From NCBI GenBank assembly GCA_024276655.1, contig JAJRWU010000011.1, positions 1-41,581 on the forward strand: a stretch of DNA of 41,581 nucleotides. The letters are read 5' to 3'. Shown piece by piece: positions 14,428-25,562 of this stretch (positions are counted from its first letter, which is position 1; each line of letters begins with the position of its first letter). Origin of the DNA: Planctomycetota bacterium (GTDB lineage: Bacteria > Planctomycetota > Planctomycetia > Pirellulales > Pirellulaceae). The notes beneath the pieces are model-generated. The model did no database searches, was not told the origin of the DNA, and worked only from the letters and a program-made list of their open reading frames with translations. Position numbers and translations under genes: made by a program.

Positions 14428-15792
14428 ATGAACAGTCGCCCGCTTTCCTCGCCGGAAGATTTTCATTGGACGCCGCAACCGGAGGCGGCCGCGCTGGTGG
14501 AGGAGGTTTTCAGGCGATTTCTCGATCATTTCCCACAGGCGAAACGCTGGGCCGAGACGCTTCTCTCAGCCGCCGGCGTGCGCATGTTCGATTTGCTCGA
14601 TCATCTAACGGCGCCGGCGGCCGAAATTGATACGGATGCTTGGGCGACGGCCGGTTTTTTTCAAATTGCTAGTGTGGAGGGCCAATACTGGCGGCATGAA
14701 CGCGGCATGTTTCCGCCGGTATTCACAACGAAGAGCACCATATGGCGGGCGGCGGTTAAGGTCGATTCGGTGGTCGATTTTCTCCGGACACAAAAACGAG
14801 ATGACCGCCCGGTCATTCTCGGCCAACCGAACGCTCGGCGGCGCTCGGCTGATTTTCTCGTCTGTGGCGAGAAGACCGTGGCGGCCGTTGAACGGCACGG
14901 CGCCCGTTTCTCGGAGTTGGTCGAACAGACGCCGCCAGCTGCGGATCTAGGCAAACACCAAGAGTCGTTCTTCCTCCGGCGGCGGTTTTTTGACGACGAG
15001 CGGCAAGGCTTCGCGCACGCATTGGCGTTGATCGACGCCGCCATTCAAGACCTGGGCGTTGCGCGAACGTGCGAACTGTTTTTCATGGCCGAACGCCGCT
15101 ATTGGCAATCGCGTAATCGGGCGGCGCGCGTGCAGAGCGAACGGCAAAACAGGTTGGGCATTGGCTGGGCGAACCACGACCATCACACGTATCGGAGCAG
15201 CCGGGCGTTTTTCGCTTCGCTGGTCGGCGTGCTCGAACGTTTGGGCTTTCAGTGTCGAGAGCGTTTTTACGCCGGGCGGGAAGCGGGCTGGGGCGCGCAG
15301 GTGTTGGAGCAACCCGAAGTGGGACTATTGGTGTTTGCCGATGTCGATTTATCAGAAGACGAAGTGACCGACGACTTTGCCCACGACGTCCTCCTCCCCC
15401 GCAACGAACTGGGTACGGTCGGTCTGTGGTGCGCGTTGCACGGAGAAGCCTTTTTGTCGGCCGGGCTGCATCACTTGGAGTGCCAATACGATTTCGCGGC
15501 CATTGCGGCGCAGTTGCGGCACGCCGGAGTGGACACCATGCCGCCCTTCACCGATTTCCCGCACCTGCGGCAAGCCTTCACGCAGGGCGAACAATGGGAA
15601 GTGCGGCCGGAGCGTTTGCAGGCGGCGCTGGCCCACGGCTGGATCAGCCGGGAGCAAGCCGAACGCTTTGGACGTGACGGCGCGCTCGGTTCTCACTTGG
15701 AGATTTTGGAGCGCAACGCGGGTTACAAAGGTTTCAATCAATCGGGCATCAGCGAAATTATTCGCGACACTGATCCTCGCCACGCACTTTGA
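14428..15792 (+). CDS. Conserved protein of unknown function (possible glyoxalase-like fold in the C-terminal half)
   Basis: A 454-residue soluble protein. I do not recognise a characterised family. The N-terminal third is helical. The middle has FFMAERRYWQSRNRAARVQS, and the C-terminal half is rich in His and acidic residues: GWANHDHHTYRSSRAFF, LGFQCRERFYAGREAGWGAQV, VFADVDLSEDEV, GLWCALHGE, GLHHLECQYDF. Paired His/Glu spacing such as NHDHHT and GLHHLE recalls metal sites of vicinal-oxygen-chelate proteins, but this is only suggestive. Start ATG 14428 has AAGGAG at 14416-14421. It sits right after an IS66 remnant in the same frame and before a long hairpin at 15913-15965, which may be its terminator. 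Confidence 0.75.
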   Translation: MNSRPLSSPEDFHWTPQPEAAALVEEVFRRFLDHFPQAKRWAETLLSAAGVRMFDLLDHLTAPAAEIDTDAWATAGFFQIASVEGQYWRHERGMFPPVFTTKSTIWRAAVKVDSVVDFLRTQKRDDRPVILGQPNARRRSADFLVCGEKTVAAVERHGARFSELVEQTPPAADLGKHQESFFLRRRFFDDERQGFAHALALIDAAIQDLGVARTCELFFMAERRYWQSRNRAARVQSERQNRLGIGWANHDHHTYRSSRAFFASLVGVLERLGFQCRERFYAGREAGWGAQVLEQPEVGLLVFADVDLSEDEVTDDFAHDVLLPRNELGTVGLWCALHGEAFLSAGLHHLECQYDFAAIAAQLRHAGVDTMPPFTDFPHLRQAFTQGEQWEVRPERLQAALAHGWISREQAERFGRDGALGSHLEILERNAGYKGFNQSGISEIIRDTDPRHAL

Positions 15793-15826
15793 AACTGCAG
15801 AACCGTTCTCGGGTTTTAAACTGTCG

Positions 15827-16023
15827 GATAGATAGCTGTCGCAAATTCATGCGACGCTGGCGGAAGTTCAGACGTTGCTCGACGGTCTCCAGGCGGGCAT
15901 TGCAACGCGGAGAACGGTCGAGTAGAGGAGGAGCGTCAATGACGCCCCTCCTCTACTCGACCGTTTCCCGTCTTCGTGACCGCATATCGGTTATTCGCTT
16001 GCGATAGATTGCTGTCGCAAATT
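15827..16023. repeat. Long hairpin flanked by 21-bp direct repeats
   Basis: GATAGATAGCTGTCGCAAATT (15827-15847) recurs with one mismatch at 16003-16023. Between them lies a hairpin with exact 17-base arms (AACGGTCGAGTAGAGGA, 15913-15929, and 15949-15965) that extends inward through GG/CC and GCGTCA/TGACGC pairs. There is no T run, so it is not a classic terminator. The remaining gap to 16250 shows nothing recognisable. Confidence 0.7.
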
Positions 16024-16250
16024 TCCGCAGCGCCGTGAATAGTTACGATTTCCCTCTTAAAAAAGGGTGAGGATGTCGCCCTTTCGCCACGCATTGTGTG
16101 GTGTTTTGCCTACGGGGAGGCAACGCTTCGGCCGTGACGACATTTTTTTCCTGGTTGTAACTGCCCGTTATGGCGAGAGTTGCGGCTTGTGAGTCTGGGG
16201 TGCGCCGAATTGGCGCGGCGTTCGCTCTACCGAAGGAGCGAAGGAGTCGC

Positions 16251-16282
16251 TGGGAGAGCCTTTGTCCCCTCGGGCTCTCCCA
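16251..16282. repeat. Hairpin upstream of the 16333 gene
   Basis: TGGGAGAGCC (16251-16260) and GGCTCTCCCA (16273-16282) form an exact 10-base stem with a 12-base loop, about 50 bases ahead of the next start codon. It could shape the leader of that gene or be part of a repeat; no T run follows. Confidence 0.5.
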
Positions 16283-16332
16283 GTGATGAATTCGTTTTTA
16301 CCCGAACCTCACACCCCAGACATGCCAGCGAT

Positions 16333-17130
16333 ATGCACGCTCGAGAACTTGTGGAGTTGGCGGCTTTGATAGCCACTAATGGCCCCCAACTGATCCGTCA
16401 CCGTGACCGCCTCTCCTCTAAAAGCGTGGAGAGTTATTGGACCACCAGCAAATGCCGGCTGGTTGCCTGGTCGCACGGACTCAAACGCTGCACGCTCGCC
16501 GCCAACTCGCCAAGTGCGCGACACGCCTGCGGCGCCAGACCGCTGGTGGAGGAAATACTGGCGGCCGAAGTGCTCACGCGCATCTGGTCGGCGGTGGCTT
16601 GCCTTCACGATGCACAGCACGGCCGCACCGAAGCCGATCCGCTGGTGAGGAGCATCTTTACGAGTCATCTTGAAGTGCGCAACCGGGCCTTGCGGTTGGT
16701 GGTGTCGAGCGACGTTTTCACGGCGGCGGAAGCTCGCTGCCTGAACCAACTCCGCCGACGCGCCGAACGCTGGACCGACCTGCTCTTGGGCTGCCTCTCC
16801 ACGGAATATGAAGCCGGCGAATTTGGCTTCGACCGCCACCGCGTGGCCGAATTCGCGACAGACCTGTGCGGCGCGACCGATGCCGAAGCGCGGCGCCAAG
16901 CCTGGGCCTTGGTGTTGCTTTCGCTGCCCAAGGTGTTTGCCGAAGTGCTGCCCTCGCCTTCGCCGAATCTGCTGCGGAACCGCGAGATTGCTACTTCGGT
17001 GCTGGCCTGTTTCGACGCTGATTGCTTCGCCTCGGTGGGGCCTCTCGACTCGCTCTGGATAACCCGCATGCGCAACACCGCCGCCGACGCCAATGAACTT
17101 CTCAACGAATGGCTGGCGTTTGCGAACTAG
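16333..17130 (+). CDS. Hypothetical protein, mostly helical
   Basis: A 265-residue protein with no signal peptide or clear membrane segment. It is rich in Ala, Arg and Leu with helical periodicity, and has many His/Cys residues (for example HDAQHGRTEADP, LRRRAERWTDLLLGCL, EFGFDRHRVAEFATDLCGATDAEARRQAW). The HDAQH and D-rich segments could suggest a diiron or ferritin-like helical bundle, but no full motif is present, so no function is assigned. The start is ATG 16333; an in-frame stretch back to 16180 crosses a hairpin and lacks conserved character. It converges with the Cys-rich gene on the other strand, with a 33-base gap. Confidence 0.6.
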   Translation: MHARELVELAALIATNGPQLIRHRDRLSSKSVESYWTTSKCRLVAWSHGLKRCTLAANSPSARHACGARPLVEEILAAEVLTRIWSAVACLHDAQHGRTEADPLVRSIFTSHLEVRNRALRLVVSSDVFTAAEARCLNQLRRRAERWTDLLLGCLSTEYEAGEFGFDRHRVAEFATDLCGATDAEARRQAWALVLLSLPKVFAEVLPSPSPNLLRNREIATSVLACFDADCFASVGPLDSLWITRMRNTAADANELLNEWLAFAN

Positions 17131-17163
17131 AACGAACCGGGCGAGCTTTGAAGCGGCGTCTGC

Positions 17164-17586
17164 TCAACTGCCCCAGCTATGCACCACGATATCGCCCCGG
17201 CGGCGGAACACAATGTCCACTTTATACCCGCTGCGCCACTCGTACGTGTAAGAAAAGCGGTGCAGGATATCCCGACCCGTGCACACGACCGGCGCGTCTT
17301 CGCAGCAAGAAGGAAGGCAAATCGAAACCAATACCGGACAACCGCAAGGATCTTTGACTTCCATCATCACCTGTTGGGTGGTGCAGGAAAGACGGCAGGT
17401 TCTGTAGTGGGGATGATTTTTGTAGACGGTGCAGTATTTCTTGTAAGCAGTCGCCGGCTCGGCGGCGGCAGGATGTGCAACAGGCAAGTGCAACACCAAC
17501 GGACGCAATTTCGCGGCCGGTTCCGCCGAAACGGCGCCCGCCAACAGGAACACCGCAACAGCCGGTAGGCAAAAGAATCGAATCAT
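17164..17586 (-). CDS. Secreted cysteine-rich protein
   Basis: A 140-residue protein with a clear signal peptide (MIRFFCLPAVAVFLLAGAVSA, cleavage near residue 21). The mature part has ten Cys in a regular arrangement (KKYCTVYK, YRTCRLSCTTQQ, DPCGCPVLVSICLPSCCEDAPVVC) and ends in a Tyr/Arg-rich beta-like stretch. It resembles the small secreted Cys-rich proteins typical of planctomycetes, which may be disulfide-stabilised cell-wall or surface components; the function is unknown. Start ATG 17586 is preceded by GAGAAG. The nearest minus-strand gene is distant, so it is probably a single-gene unit. Confidence 0.72.
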   Translation of the reverse strand: MIRFFCLPAVAVFLLAGAVSAEPAAKLRPLVLHLPVAHPAAAEPATAYKKYCTVYKNHPHYRTCRLSCTTQQVMMEVKDPCGCPVLVSICLPSCCEDAPVVCTGRDILHRFSYTYEWRSGYKVDIVFRRRGDIVVHSWGS

Positions 17587-18126
17587 GGTCGTTCTTCTCA
17601 GTGAAAAAAGGACTTCGAATATGTTGGAGGGCTTGAAAATGACTTACCCGCATGCCGTAACCGGGGTATTGATCCCAGGTAAGCTATTTTAACTCTGCGT
17701 CGCACGTCTGGGCAAGTGGCTAGGGCGCGGTTTTCCTGGCGGTCGGGCCAAGTCGAGTCCAGACTTGGCGGCTCCCACTACCTTCGAGACGAAGGGGCCC
17801 TTCCGCAGAGGGAGGTCGATGAGAGGGGCGCCTTGGCTGAAGAATATTGTCGTTTGTCAGTTGCTCCCGGGGAGTCGGGTGTTTTTTTCTTGCCGGCGAG
17901 GGTTGAGTACACAGCGTAAATCACGGCAAAATCTCCCCAGACCGTCTAAATTTCTCAAAATATTGTGGCGTAAACAAAACTCGAAGAATACAATGAACGG
18001 TATTCTCACATTCACTTTCGTCGACTGTTCAATAAGGTCGAAAAGTCTAGTGGCAAGGCAGGGCTTTCCTCTGTGGAGCAGAGATGGCTCTTTCGTGTAG
18101 GCACTTCCGAGGTTGGAGTTTCAATT
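17587..18126. other. 540-base intergenic region with a short hairpin
   Basis: The region separates two divergent genes and should hold both promoters, but no convincing -35/-10 pair is clear. A short exact hairpin (GCCAAGT/ACTTGGC) is present near 17748-17771, followed by purine-rich stretches. From about 17920 the sequence becomes AT-richer (AAATATTGTGG, AAAACTCGAAG), as expected of a promoter region. No coding potential is supported. Confidence 0.5.
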
Positions 18127-21100
18127 ATGTGCAAATGTAGTCAGTTTTCGCTGGCGCATGCCTCGCCTATTGCGATGGTTTTCGTAGCAATGTCTTTAGG
18201 CGCCATGTTCCTGGGGCAAGCCGTTTTCCCTGCGTCGTTGTTGGCCGACGATGGGTTGGCCGTTGACGGCGCGCGTTTGGCGACCTACCAGCATTCAGCG
18301 AACGAAAGTTATTTCGCGCTGAGCTTGAAGCCGCCGGCGGGGAGCGAAACACAGGCCCCTCGCGATGTGTTGGTATTGTTCGACACTTCGGCCAGCCAGG
18401 CCGGCGTGTATCGGGACGACGCCCTCGCAGCCACGCTGTCGCTGTTGGGCCGGCTGGGCGAGAACGATCGCGTGAAGTTGGTGGCTGTCGACTTGAACGC
18501 CATCGACATGAGCGAAGGTTTTGTGCCGCCGCGGGGGTCCGCCATGCAGGCGGCCCTTGAAAAACTCCGCCACCGCGCGCCGCTCGGTTCCACCGACATG
18601 GTGCTTGGTCTGCAAAAAGCCGTCGAGAGTTTTCCGGCCAACGGCAACAGCCGTGTCTTGATCTACGTGGGAGATGGTCAGAGCCAAGCCAACGCGTTTT
18701 CCGAAAAAGAACTGGAACAAACCATCAGTATGTTGGTCGAAGCGCGTGTTCCCGTTTCCAGTTTTGCGATTGGCCCCCAGCGCGACATGCGCTCCCTGGC
18801 CGTGCTGGCCAACCAGACCGGCGGTCAGATCGTGATTGATCGCGAAGACGCAAACCCGCAGGAAAATGGCGTGGTCTTGGCGCAAATCGCGGCGGCGGCG
18901 GTGCTTTGGCCGACATCGGTCACATTACCCGCTGGCCTGCAAGAGATTTATCCTCGCCAGTTGCCGCCTCTCCGCACCGACCGCGACACCGTCGTGATTG
19001 GCGTATTCCAGAAAGACTCCATCAAAACCCAGCAAGTCGCCGCCAGCCTGGAAGTCGGCGGACGCCAACTGAAATTGTCGTGGCGCGTCCAGCCGGACGC
19101 CTCCAGCGACGACTTCGCGTTTTTGCCGAAACTCGTCAAAGACGCCCGTCGCGACGGCGGGCTGACATTACCCACCGTGGGCTCGGCCGGTTTGCGAGAA
19201 GTGGCTCGTATGATGGCCGCCGACTCGCACCAGCTTGCCAAAATGAGCGGCCGCGCGCTGGCTCTGGGCGACGCCGCCGCAGCCGAGCGACTGGCCGGAG
19301 CCGCGGAGGAAAACGATCCTGCAAACCCGCAGGCGTTAATCATAAAGAAAGCCATTCACCGCACCCGCCATGGTTCCGCCAATGGTTCCGCCAATGGTTC
19401 CGCCAATGGCGATTCCAATGCCGCGGCAAAAGGCGACGCCAAGCGAAAAGGCGTGAAAGCGGAAATCAAGAGTTTCACTCCGGGCGAGGCCGATTTGACC
19501 TTGGTCCAACTATCCGCTCCCAGCGACGAGGAAGCGGCGCCCGATAGTTTGCTCTCCGATTTCGAGGCCAACGAAGGCGAATTTCTCAAGTCGGTCATCA
19601 ACGATACGGCCGCGCAAACGCAAGTCATCAAAGCCGAAGTGGAAGTCGGCTTGCTGGCGGCGAGAAACAGCCTCGCGACCGACCCCGAAGGCGCGAAGCA
19701 GTCGCTCAAACTGCTGCTGGAAAATGTGGAGCGCGCTCCCGACCTTTCCGCAGAGGACCGTGGCGCATTGCGTAATCAAATCGTGGAGGCGATTCGCGAA
19801 GCGGGCCGTTTGCAACTTGAATTCGAAGATCGAAAGGTTCGCGAGGAGGCGTTGCAGGCGGCGGCCGTTGATCGCCAACGCGCTTTGAAGGCGGTCAGCC
19901 GTAAGGAAGAACGCATTCGCCAGCTAATGGCCCGCTTCGACTCCTTGCTCGATGAAGGGCGTTACCGCGAAGCGGAAGATCAGGTCGCCCAACAAGTGGT
20001 GGAAGAGGAACCCGACGGCACGATCGGCATTTCAGCGTTGTTGCACTCACGCGAGGTGCGCATGCAGGCGGATATCATGCGGCTCCGCGACATGCGTTGG
20101 CACAATTTTGCCGACGCTTTGTTGACGGTCGAGGAGTCGGCGGTGCCATTCCCCGATGAGCCCTCAATCGTTTACCCCGACGCCCAGTTCTGGGAAGAAT
20201 TGACGATCCGTCGTAAAAAGTACAAATCGTTGGATCTGCTCAGTTCGGGTGGGTCGGAAGAGAAAATCTTCACGGCCCTTGATGAACAAACAACGTTTGA
20301 GTTCCTTGAAACGCCGCTTTCAGAGGTGCTCGATTATATCGGCGAATTGCACGATATTCCCATCGTGATCGACAGTAAGGCGTTGGACGATCTGGGGCTC
20401 GATTCCGATACCCCCGTGACCCGCAACTTGGCCGGTGTTACGTTGCGATCCGCCTTGAGAATTACTTTGAAGGAATTGGAGCTAACGTACATCATCAAGA
20501 ATGAAGTGCTGATGATCACCACGCCGGAAGAAGCCGAAACGCAGCTTGTAACACGCGTTTATCCCGTGGGCGACTTGGTCATGCCGATCGGCATCCTCAG
20601 CGGCAGTGGCGGCGGCGGCGGCGGCTTCGGCGGCCAGGGCGGCGGTCAAGGCGGCGGCGGTTTCGGCGGCGGCGGCGGCGGTTTCGGCGGCGGCGGCGGC
20701 GGTTTCGGCGGCGGCGGCGGTCAGTTCGACGTGGAAGATGATATCTCGCTGGGCGTGAAAAAGTCCAGTAAAACGGCGGCGCCCGTGAAGCGAACGCCCG
20801 TTACGCGAACACCCGTGAAAAAAGCCGCTGTTAAAAAAGCCGCTGTCAAAAAAACAACGGGCCGCGGAACAACACGCGTGCAGCCGATTCGACTGACAAA
20901 TGAAAATGGCCAAGTATCGCCCCAGCGAGCCTGGAACGACTATTTCGCCGAACATCAGCCTTCGTTGGCGGTGGTCCGGGAAACGGTGCGGGTTTTGCGA
21001 CGAAAATCCCAGTGGGAAGATGTTTCAGCCTTAATTTTAGCCGCCCTGCGGCAGGGCCGCGCCCAACCCTGGATGTACGAAGCGTTGGCGCTTTCGTTGC

Positions 21101-22278
21101 AGGCATCTGGCGCTGAGGAATCGGAAGTCGAGCGGGCGATGATGTCGGCGGTCGATTTCAGCCAAAATGTGGAATTCACGCTCTACGCGGCAAATTACAT
21201 GAGCCGAATGGGCTTGGACCGGCGTGCGTTGTCGTTGTATCGTGAAATCGCGGCGGCGCAGCCTTATCGTCCTGAACCGTATATTCAGGGAATGGCGGCG
21301 GCCCAGCGGTTGGACGATCTTGAAGCGCTGCAATGGGCTTGCGCCGGTGTGCTCAAGCAGGCTTGGCCGCCAGAGCAGCAGGCTATTGAAATGAAAGCCC
21401 GGGGAGTGGCGCGAGACGTCATGACACAACTGCACAAGGCGGGCGCTCGGGAAGAAGCCAAATCGTTTGAAACCGCATTACGCAGCGCGCTCGGCCGGGA
21501 CTGCACCGTGACCGTAAGTTGGTCGGGCGATGCCGACATCGATCTGCTCGTCGAAGAGCCCAGCGGAACGATCTGCTCGTTGAGCAACCCTCGCACGCCG
21601 GCCGGCGGCGTCATGCTAGGCGACGCCTTCTCCAGTCGGGCGAAAAAGTCGGGCTTCTCGGAGTCGTATGTCTGCCCTCAAGGCTTCAGTGGCGAGTATC
21701 GCTTGCTTCTGCGGCGTATTTGGGGAATGCCGACTGCCGGAAAAGTGACCGTCGACATCGTCACCCACTCTGGCACGCCTCAAGAGACACGCATCCACAA
21801 GCAAATTCCCTTGGGAGAAAAAGACGCCTTGGTTCTCTTCGCCTTGGAGGATGGGCGTCGTCGGGAGCCTCTGAAAGAACAGCAACTGGCCAACGTGGTG
21901 GTGCAACACATCGCGTTGAATAACGCGATTCTCGCGCAGCAATTGAATCTGGCCAACGGAGTGCATGCGGTTGGGAATGGCCGGGCGCAAGTGGCTCGCG
22001 CACTTTCACGCGTCGATGGTTCGATTTCCGCTCGCGACTTTGAGCTGGCCCGTCGCCGTGGTTTGGCGGCTGGGCGTTTTGGTTTGGGGCGCCGCGGCGC
22101 GGTCGGCTTCCGGCCGCAACTTGGTCGGCTTTTCGAGGGGCCGCGTTTGACCGCGTTGGCGGTTATTTCAGCCGATCGGCGTTATGTGCGCATCGACTCG
22201 CTGCCAACCTTCTCCGGCACTGGCACGCTGCAATCGTTTAGCGTCCAATCTCCGACGCCCGTGAACAACAACAATTAG
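18127..22278 (+). CDS. Giant exported VWA protein with STN-like, Gly-rich and DUF2135-like regions
   Basis: A 1383-residue protein. It has an N-terminal signal or anchor (about 15-45) and a von Willebrand factor A domain (about 75-250) with the metal-site motif DTSAS near residue 84. A linker around 415-430 has three GSAN repeats, and a coiled-coil region spans about 500-640. A segment at about 720-810 (TTFEFLETPLSEVLDYIGELHDIPIVID...VTLRSALRITLKELELTYII) resembles the short secretin/TonB N-terminal (STN) domain. Next come a Gly/Phe/Gln-rich stretch (about 826-868), a KKAAVKKAAV basic patch, TPR-like helices (about 920-1110), and a beta-domain near 1126-1220 (VSWSGDADIDLLVEEPSG, CPQGFSGEYRLLLRRIWG) resembling DUF2135/YfaP. 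It is likely an envelope scaffold. Start ATG 18127 has GGAG ten bases upstream. A strong terminator follows. Confidence 0.8.
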   Translation: MCKCSQFSLAHASPIAMVFVAMSLGAMFLGQAVFPASLLADDGLAVDGARLATYQHSANESYFALSLKPPAGSETQAPRDVLVLFDTSASQAGVYRDDALAATLSLLGRLGENDRVKLVAVDLNAIDMSEGFVPPRGSAMQAALEKLRHRAPLGSTDMVLGLQKAVESFPANGNSRVLIYVGDGQSQANAFSEKELEQTISMLVEARVPVSSFAIGPQRDMRSLAVLANQTGGQIVIDREDANPQENGVVLAQIAAAAVLWPTSVTLPAGLQEIYPRQLPPLRTDRDTVVIGVFQKDSIKTQQVAASLEVGGRQLKLSWRVQPDASSDDFAFLPKLVKDARRDGGLTLPTVGSAGLREVARMMAADSHQLAKMSGRALALGDAAAAERLAGAAEENDPANPQALIIKKAIHRTRHGSANGSANGSANGDSNAAAKGDAKRKGVKAEIKSFTPGEADLTLVQLSAPSDEEAAPDSLLSDFEANEGEFLKSVINDTAAQTQVIKAEVEVGLLAARNSLATDPEGAKQSLKLLLENVERAPDLSAEDRGALRNQIVEAIREAGRLQLEFEDRKVREEALQAAAVDRQRALKAVSRKEERIRQLMARFDSLLDEGRYREAEDQVAQQVVEEEPDGTIGISALLHSREVRMQADIMRLRDMRWHNFADALLTVEESAVPFPDEPSIVYPDAQFWEELTIRRKKYKSLDLLSSGGSEEKIFTALDEQTTFEFLETPLSEVLDYIGELHDIPIVIDSKALDDLGLDSDTPVTRNLAGVTLRSALRITLKELELTYIIKNEVLMITTPEEAETQLVTRVYPVGDLVMPIGILSGSGGGGGGFGGQGGGQGGGGFGGGGGGFGGGGGGFGGGGGQFDVEDDISLGVKKSSKTAAPVKRTPVTRTPVKKAAVKKAAVKKTTGRGTTRVQPIRLTNENGQVSPQRAWNDYFAEHQPSLAVVRETVRVLRRKSQWEDVSALILAALRQGRAQPWMYEALALSLQASGAEESEVERAMMSAVDFSQNVEFTLYAANYMSRMGLDRRALSLYREIAAAQPYRPEPYIQGMAAAQRLDDLEALQWACAGVLKQAWPPEQQAIEMKARGVARDVMTQLHKAGAREEAKSFETALRSALGRDCTVTVSWSGDADIDLLVEEPSGTICSLSNPRTPAGGVMLGDAFSSRAKKSGFSESYVCPQGFSGEYRLLLRRIWGMPTAGKVTVDIVTHSGTPQETRIHKQIPLGEKDALVLFALEDGRRREPLKEQQLANVVVQHIALNNAILAQQLNLANGVHAVGNGRAQVARALSRVDGSISARDFELARRRGLAAGRFGLGRRGAVGFRPQLGRLFEGPRLTALAVISADRRYVRIDSLPTFSGTGTLQSFSVQSPTPVNNNN
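19369..19412 (+). repeat. 12-bp tandem repeat encoding Gly-Ser-Ala-Asn
   Basis: GGTTCCGCCAAT is repeated three times plus a partial unit inside the VWA gene, giving GSAN-GSAN-GSAN-GDSN. The copies are nearly identical, which points to recent slippage. Confidence 0.85.
20604..20730 (+). repeat. GGC-rich low-complexity tract encoding a Gly-rich segment
   Basis: Repeated GGCGGCGGC and GGTTTC units encode GGGGGFGG blocks within the VWA protein, between its STN-like and basic regions. Slippage-prone and probably variable between strains. Confidence 0.85.
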
Positions 22279-22290
22279 GCATTCAGGACC

Positions 22291-22325
22291 AAAAGTGGGG
22301 CGTTTTGAAAACGCCGGGCTGTTTT
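22291..22325 (+). repeat. Hairpin element copy F, degenerate
   Basis: AAAAGTGGGGCGTTTT faces a partly matching arm; the inner GGCGTTTT/AAAACGCC pairing (22299-22315) is intact while the outer stem is eroded. TTCAGGA occurs just before it. It lies 12 bases after the VWA stop. Confidence 0.65.
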
Positions 22326-22344
22326 GCTGTTTGACGAAAAACAA

Positions 22345-22379
22345 AACGTCGCCGCCTATTTTGGGTGGCGGCGTTTTTT
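22345..22379 (+). terminator. Rho-independent terminator after the VWA gene
   Basis: CGCCGCC (22350-22356) and GGCGGCG (22367-22373) form a strong stem directly followed by TTTTTT. It lies about 70 bases after the VWA stop and 180 bases before kdsB. Confidence 0.8.
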
Positions 22380-22560
22380 CATGCGATCATACGCGTCTTC
22401 TTGCAATTGCTCTTATCGTGGAACGGCGTTTTGGCTAGAAATAGGGCCGCCGCGAGTGGCCGCTCCCCTGGCGCCCAAGAAAAGCGGGCGTTTCAGGATA
22501 AAACGCGTTCGGCAGCGTCTCGCCGGCAAGGAGTCTCGACGGCAAGGAAGGCCGATCGGA

Positions 22561-23364
22561 ATGGACCGCACCAACCAAGAGCAAGACGCCAACCCCCGCA
22601 GCCGGATCGTGATTCCGGCGCGTTTGGAGTCGACGCGCCTCCCTCGCAAGTTGCTGCTGCGTGAAACCGGCCAATCGCTGCTGCAACACACGTACGAAGC
22701 GGCCTCGCAAGCGAGGCTGCCCGAAAACGTGTGCGTGGCGGCCGATCATCTCGAAATCGTGGCGGAAGTGAAACGCTTTGGCGGTCAGGCGTTGATCACC
22801 GATCCGGCAGCCGCCAGCGGAACCGACCGCGTGGCGGAAATCGCGCAAACCCGCCCCGACGCCGACATTTGGGTCAACGTACAGGGCGACGAACCGGAAA
22901 TATCGGGCGCCGCGATCGACCAAGCCATTCGTCTGCTGCAACAGCATCCGAGTGCTTCCATTTCCACGCTGGCCACGCCGATTCGCAGCCGCCGCCAGTT
23001 GGAGGATCCGGCCTGCGTCAAAGTCGTGATGAACAACGAAGGCCGCGCCCTGTACTTCAGCCGCAGCATTATTCCGCATCCTCGCCAATGGAGCGACGAT
23101 CTTCTCCAGCGGCGGCCGCCCATTTTTTACCAGCATGTCGGCCTGTATGCTTACCGACGGGAATTTTTGTTGGGGTTGTCGGACTTACCGCCTTCACCAC
23201 TCGAACAGGTGGAGCGGTTGGAGCAACTGCGTGCTCTAGCGGCCGGTTGCGAGATTCGCGTCGGCGTGGTCGATGAACCGACGTGCGGCATCGACACCGC
23301 CGCCGACTATCGGGCCTTTGTCAGCCGACATCGAAACCGCTATCATGCATCGCGGCGGGCTTAA
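22561..23364 (+). CDS. kdsB: 3-deoxy-manno-octulosonate cytidylyltransferase (CMP-KDO synthetase)
   Basis: A 267-residue enzyme that activates KDO with CTP for lipopolysaccharide core synthesis. Family motifs are in order: IVIPARLESTRLPRKLLL (nucleotide loop), VAADHLEIVAEV, GGQALITDPAAASGTDRVAEIA, VNVQGDEPEI (with the catalytic Asp), and later the FYQHVGLYAYRREFL and PLEQVERLEQLRAL motifs. Its presence suggests an LPS-type outer membrane. Start ATG 22561 follows GGAAGG; a frame open to 22324 crosses the terminator and is not coding. Downstream, pyrG supplies CTP, the co-substrate of KdsB, and is separated by 123 bases, so the pair makes functional sense. Confidence 0.95.
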   Translation: MDRTNQEQDANPRSRIVIPARLESTRLPRKLLLRETGQSLLQHTYEAASQARLPENVCVAADHLEIVAEVKRFGGQALITDPAAASGTDRVAEIAQTRPDADIWVNVQGDEPEISGAAIDQAIRLLQQHPSASISTLATPIRSRRQLEDPACVKVVMNNEGRALYFSRSIIPHPRQWSDDLLQRRPPIFYQHVGLYAYRREFLLGLSDLPPSPLEQVERLEQLRALAAGCEIRVGVVDEPTCGIDTAADYRAFVSRHRNRYHASRRA

Positions 23365-25242
<1,878 letters not shown>

Positions 25243-25319
25243 CTGGGAGAAGAATAGATAGGGGAGAAACGACGAAAGGAATGAAAACGAAATCTCGCTC
25301 GAACAAATCAGGCAATAAA

Positions 25320-25419
25320 TTTGCCACAGAGGGCACGGAGCACTCAGAGTTTGATGCGTCGGACGTCATCCATAGACATTGAATCCTTTCTCGGCGTCCT
25401 CTGTGGCCTCTGTGGCAAA
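25320..25419. repeat. 100-bp palindromic element with TTTGCCACAGAGG arms
   Basis: TTTGCCACAGAGG (25320-25332) and its exact reverse complement (25407-25419) bound an 85-base centre. The same CCACAGAG word lies after the SCO gene. It sits between pyrG and the DUF1844 gene; the 25243-25562 gap holds nothing else identifiable. Confidence 0.7.
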
Positions 25420-25562
25420 AACGATTCTTTGGTTGCGGCCATGGCCTCACCGTGTTCCCTGCGTGGTAATGTTCACCCGGAAACCGCGGAGGAATGTCTG
25501 AACTTTCGCCGGGGGCGCGTGGAAATGCGATCGCCGTCTATTCAAATGCATGGGAGCCGAGC

